This document shows, piece by piece, positions 62,672 through 64,000 of a DNA stretch of 64,000 nt (its first letter is position 1; every line of letters starts with the position of its first letter). The notes below the pieces were generated by a model. It was not told the DNA's origin and made no database searches. It saw only the letters and a list, made by a program, of their open reading frames with translations. The DNA comes from Chrysomallon squamiferum (taxonomy: Eukaryota; Mollusca; Gastropoda; Neomphalida; Peltospiridae). A program made the translations under genes and the position numbers. The stretch covers positions 11,433,976 through 11,497,975 of the forward strand of contig CM022665.1 in the NCBI GenBank assembly GCA_012295275.1. Reading direction: 5' to 3'.

Positions 62672-64000
62672 CACACACTGTGAATACATATATACATACA
62701 TACATACATACATACATACCTACATATGTACAGATATACATACCTACATATGTACAGATATACATACATGCATACATGTATACATATATACACACACATA
62801 TATAAACATTGACATACTGACAAAAACAACATGCTTACAAACCTTAACATATACATATATAAACAATACACAGCCTTCTTTTTATTTATTTTGGTTGATA
62901 TTATTTTTATTTTTTTTATTATTACTTTTACTGTTACAATCATTATAACATTTATTAATTTATTACTTTTTTTAATTTTATCTTTCTATATATATTTTTA
63001 CTTTATTTTTTTAATTATTATACATTTGTTTTTTCACAGGCCACATTAAAAGCTGTAGTAGGTGGACAAGAAGTTTGTACAGTTGTTTCAACTTCAGATC
63101 TCAGCATCACAGAAGGACTGGTAATAATTACAGTGATAATTCATAAATCCAAACGTGTTAAGTTGGAATGTCTCCAGCTATTTATCTGTAAAGTTCTACT
63201 ACAAGCAATACTTAATGGAAATTAAGTTATTAGCTAAATTGTTAGAGTATTGGATTCTCAAGGTTCCTGGTTCAAAACTCTTTGCAGAGGTTCACTAAAC
63301 TGTTAGAAAACAATTGAGTATTACTGATCCACATACGTGTGTTCTTCATTTTTAAAGAATTATTTGCAAAAGAGATAGTGGCCTTCATATATTACATTCA
63401 AATATTATAAACTATTCAATGCAAAAGACACAAATGAGAAAAAACAGAAGGAAAAATTGACACAGATGCTTAAAGAAGACAAAGAGGACAAGAAATTGAG
63501 AGAGAAAGGAAAAAGTTTGAGAGAAAGATGGAAAAATATGGAATAAAAGAAATGGAGACGGATGAATAATATGAAGGAAGGTTGATAGAGAAAGCCCTGT
63601 TTAAACAAATGAAACTGAGAGAGAACAAGAGGGAGGGAAGAATGGATATTAGAATATCAAGATAGAAATAAAAAATATATAGAGATCCTTAAATATTAAA
63701 ATTTAAAAAGCATGATGTATTTTTCTGTGTATGGAAGCTAAATGAAACAAAGATTAAATTATTTGTATTGTTCTGCAGACTGTTCATAGACTGACTGCCC
63801 GGGCTATAATAAGAGACTGGGAGGATGGCATGCTTTCTTCAGACCGTACCAGGCATGAGGTATGTGGTTATTTTATATAAGAAAATGTCCAGTGTAGTCT
63901 AATTTTGTGATCACACTGTAATAAAAACTTTAAATTTAGTGTGAACATAAAATGCATGTTTGTTGACAACTGATCACATACAGACCCAACTTGATGTTGA
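45321..64000 (+). CDS. PARP4 / vault PARP orthologue, 25 exons plus the start of a 26th; 3' end outside window
   Basis: Exons: 45321-45353, 48462-48599, 48916-49114, 49778-49920, 50474-50611, 51169-51330, 52088-52225, 53122-53292, 53813-53973, 54349-54486, 55124-55222, 55703-55886, 56163-56313, 56750-56883, 57830-58054, 58253-58417, 58741-58854, 59262-59399, 59756-59942, 60531-60604, 60954-61141, 61479-61578, 62362-62532, 63040-63120, 63779-63859, and probably 63984-64000 onward. The first 25 give 1171 residues in unbroken frame. Domain order BRCT, WGR-like, PARP regulatory, PARP catalytic, VIT, vWA is diagnostic of PARP4. PARP4 is a mono-ADP-ribosyltransferase found in vault ribonucleoprotein particles and elsewhere in the cell. 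The C-terminal region that binds the major vault protein lies beyond the window. Confidence 0.95.
45695..46353. mobile_element. Candidate pogo/Tigger-like non-autonomous transposon
   Basis: The left end reads CAGTAACATCTTGCTTAACGAT. The reverse complement of the right end reads CAATAATACCTCAGATTAAAGAT and continues GTAATTGG. These resemble each other and the CAGTA...CCTCG.TTAACGA termini of pogo/Tigger elements as I remember them. Both are flanked by TA, the pogo target site. Inside, ATGTCAAAATG near 45977 may be the relic of a transposase start, followed by stops. Identity between the ends is only about 70%. Confidence 0.45.
46960..47140 (+). repeat. A run with AAT/GAT triplet repeat
   Basis: About 32 A residues followed by AAT, AGA and ATG triplets. 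The ORF across it is Lys/Asn/Met homopolymer and is not a gene. Confidence 0.9.
47225..48415. mobile_element. Possible interspersed repeat of unknown class
   Basis: Composition changes abruptly: more G+C, few simple repeats, many short phrases typical of dispersed elements. Near its start three 14-16-base units (ACGAAATGGGAATT, ACGAACTGGGAATC, ACCAGATGGGAAG) lie in tandem. No terminal repeats, transposase or reverse transcriptase could be seen, so this is a guess from composition. Confidence 0.3.
49778..51330 (+). CDS. PARP4 exons 4-6: WGR-like region
   Basis: Residues about 124-271. The sequence runs from a Lys-rich linker into SFEIAKYAAFQ, then a strand pattern IFYVLELHV...FKFRICTHYG and a helix with the aromatic YEYRYAQTADLALAIYSQL. 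It aligns in order with the human PARP4 segment between BRCT and the catalytic unit. It resembles a divergent WGR domain but lacks the literal Trp-Gly-Arg. Confidence 0.85.
49921..50473 (+). repeat. PARP4 intron 4 with tandem repeat
   Basis: Most of this intron (about 50010-50460) is a degenerate repeat with a period near 90-100 bases. It is built around ACATTTACAA[CT]ATTTTTAATATAAAA and TTTGTAA[TC]A[CT]TTAAAACAAG[GA]ATA. About five copies. Confidence 0.65.
52088..53973 (+). CDS. PARP4 exons 7-9: PARP regulatory (helical) domain
   Basis: Residues about 272-428, helical. Contains APTVINLVEHIWQEATGEVE (human MIWAEALGHLE), a long acidic helix IEKAEAILLQIREAF, the QDLCQLIKDMVSV turn (human KADLCQLIRDMVNV) and AKYRALRCRIEHM (human AKYRALRCKIEHV). 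This alpha-helical subdomain packs on the catalytic fold in PARP family enzymes. Confidence 0.93.
52226..53121 (+). repeat. PARP4 intron 7, degenerate tandem repeat
   Basis: Within about 52450-52900 the phrases TTAATTGTTACATT, TTGTTGTAAATCCAAATAA and their variants return every 60-110 bases. Drift is heavy. No other feature seen. Confidence 0.45.
53293..53812 (+). repeat. PARP4 intron 8, tandem repeat of about 110 bases
   Basis: Four degenerate copies of a unit containing TC[AG]GATC[AT]TTTTAAATGATTTAGTG followed by GA[CT]TAATATT[GT]GTTTTTGAAAG. It fills most of the intron (about 53310-53695). Confidence 0.7.
54349..56313 (+). CDS. PARP4 exons 10-13: ADP-ribosyltransferase catalytic domain
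   Basis: Residues about 428-618. NAD-binding and catalytic residues are in place: H461 in LLFHAS, Y501 in GNGLYFASSAS, and the glutamate E571 in DDEYVIY, i.e. an H-Y-E triad. Also conserved are the GILSRGLLLPK strand and donor loop (RTDVG), the RLMLINKVALGRCMDV strand and PPEGYDSVHGV. In human PARP4 the histidine is followed by Gly-Ser; here by Ala-Ser. Catalysis should be intact by this reading. PARP4 is classed as a mono-ADP-ribosyltransferase despite the H-Y-E set. Confidence 0.95.
56750..56883 (+). CDS. PARP4 exon 14: linker to VIT domain
   Basis: Residues 619-663. Charged linker after the catalytic domain ending in DLKAVHVKARLVDLASE, the first strand of the VIT domain (human PLEDVHIKGRIIDTVAQ). 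Joins exon 15 in phase 0. Confidence 0.93.
57830..59399 (+). CDS. PARP4 exons 15-18: VIT domain
   Basis: Residues about 664-877. The signature is very well kept: VEAKFIFPLDDMAAVCGFEA, INGKHIIGEVKEKETAHKEY, GHGAYLMDRD, FIVSVGNLPPKAHVLIKITY. This is the vault/inter-alpha-trypsin domain. It is followed by SVAPWKEN, KRTDTKAVIETMENQ-like sequence and VPRMWVENHP. Adjacent VIT and vWA domains are otherwise typical of inter-alpha-trypsin inhibitor heavy chains. Intron after exon 14 is about 950 bases with ATT and AT tracts. Confidence 0.95.
59756..61578 (+). CDS. PARP4 exons 19-22: von Willebrand A domain
   Basis: Residues about 878-1060. The metal-ion (MIDAS) motif is complete: DLSNS (D902-x-S904-x-S906), the threonine in LGNTDVF and the aspartate in LISDGHINNED. 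Strands IVFLLDLS, YNIIVFGTG and LFTCGVSSTSNVHLLRSLA complete the Rossmann-like fold. The intact MIDAS suggests metal-dependent ligand binding. Confidence 0.94.
61579..62361 (+). repeat. PARP4 intron 22 with two tandem arrays, one copying the exon 23 boundary
   Basis: First array, about 61635-61820: unit near 43 bases around TTTAA[TC]TT[AG]ACAATATT[CG]TGTTTAAAAAGT. Second array, about 62098-62361: five diverged copies of TTATTATTCAGGTGAAAAAC plus AGATATAATAATAACTAAATGCCAGAC, the last spaced exactly 50 bases from the true acceptor. The true exon 23 start (TTATTATTTAG|GTGAAAAACCA) is itself the final unit. Confidence 0.8.
62362..63859 (+). CDS. PARP4 exons 23-25: post-vWA region
   Basis: Residues about 1061-1171. 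Includes VEWRQFDEDPDKLPQAP and ITSLFSGSRQVVYGYVPNCT (human VSVKWQQLNP...VPSLFRNDRLLVYGFIPHCT). Then come QEVCTVVSTSDL and the highly conserved TVHRLTARAIIRDWEDG (human MIHKLAARALIRDYEDG). A 17-base piece of exon 26 appears to begin at 63984 after CACATACAG; its acceptor is weak, so that last piece is provisional. Confidence 0.93.
62617..62790 (+). repeat. (CA)n and (ATAC)n microsatellites
   Basis: About 24 CA units (62617-62664) then a CATA/TACA tetranucleotide array to about 62790, in PARP4 intron 23. The His-Thr, Val-Cys and Tyr-Val ORFs across it are repeat artefacts. Confidence 0.95.
63228..63290 (+). mobile_element. tRNA-derived SINE-like fragment
   Basis: A-box-like TAGCTAAATTGTTAGAG (63231-63247) and B-box-like GGTTCAAAACTC (63269-63280) are spaced about 21 bases, close to tRNA spacing minus a few bases. 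It sits in PARP4 intron 24. Downstream to about 63660 is purine-rich (GAGA/AAGA) sequence that may be its drifted tail or a separate low-complexity tract. Confidence 0.5.

Overview
This is a eukaryotic window, very AT-rich (by eye roughly 70% A+T outside exons) and crowded with microsatellites. Its genes are split by ordinary GT-AG introns and their best matches are animal families. The intact PARP4, WDCP and Ashwin orthologues, and tRNA-derived SINE-like fragments of a kind common in molluscs, suggest a lophotrochozoan invertebrate, most likely a mollusc. The species cannot be named from sequence alone. I see no prokaryotic, organellar or viral gene, no CRISPR array, and no intact tRNA or rRNA gene.

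Layout. (1) 1854-2912 (+) is an intronless ORF for a 352-residue protein with a RING-like zinc motif whose first cysteine pair is missing. It is followed by a long A/T-rich 3' region with a degenerate minisatellite and a 34-base A run, so a retrocopy is possible. (2) About 4.3-18.8 kb has no convincing gene. It holds simple repeats, a likely Harbinger-type MITE, a tandem duplication carrying CRE-like palindromes, and tRNA-like fragments. (3) 18931-38296 (+) is a 16-exon gene I reconstruct as the orthologue of WDCP (WD repeat and coiled-coil containing protein), 694 residues. (4) 41725-44435 (-) is a 4-exon Ashwin (C2orf49 family) gene, convergent with WDCP. In vertebrates Ashwin belongs to the RTCB tRNA-ligase complex. 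(5) 45321-64000 (+) is a PARP4 (vault PARP) orthologue, head-to-head with Ashwin and cut off by the window end. Twenty-five coding exons plus the start of a 26th give BRCT, a WGR-like region, the PARP regulatory and catalytic domains (H461, Y501, E571 all present), VIT and vWA domains.

Exon ends were set by hand from splice signals, reading-frame continuity and recalled family resemblance. Every WDCP and PARP4 junction up to PARP4 exon 25 keeps frame. The last Ashwin junction does not, and is flagged. Ashwin and PARP4 probably share a short bidirectional promoter (ATG to ATG 885 bp).

I found no clearly new biological system. The most unusual items are the half-RING protein, repeated copies of an intron/exon boundary in PARP4 intron 22 that look like decoy or recursive splice sites, a foldback MITE in WDCP intron 11, and the Ashwin terminal-exon phase conflict.
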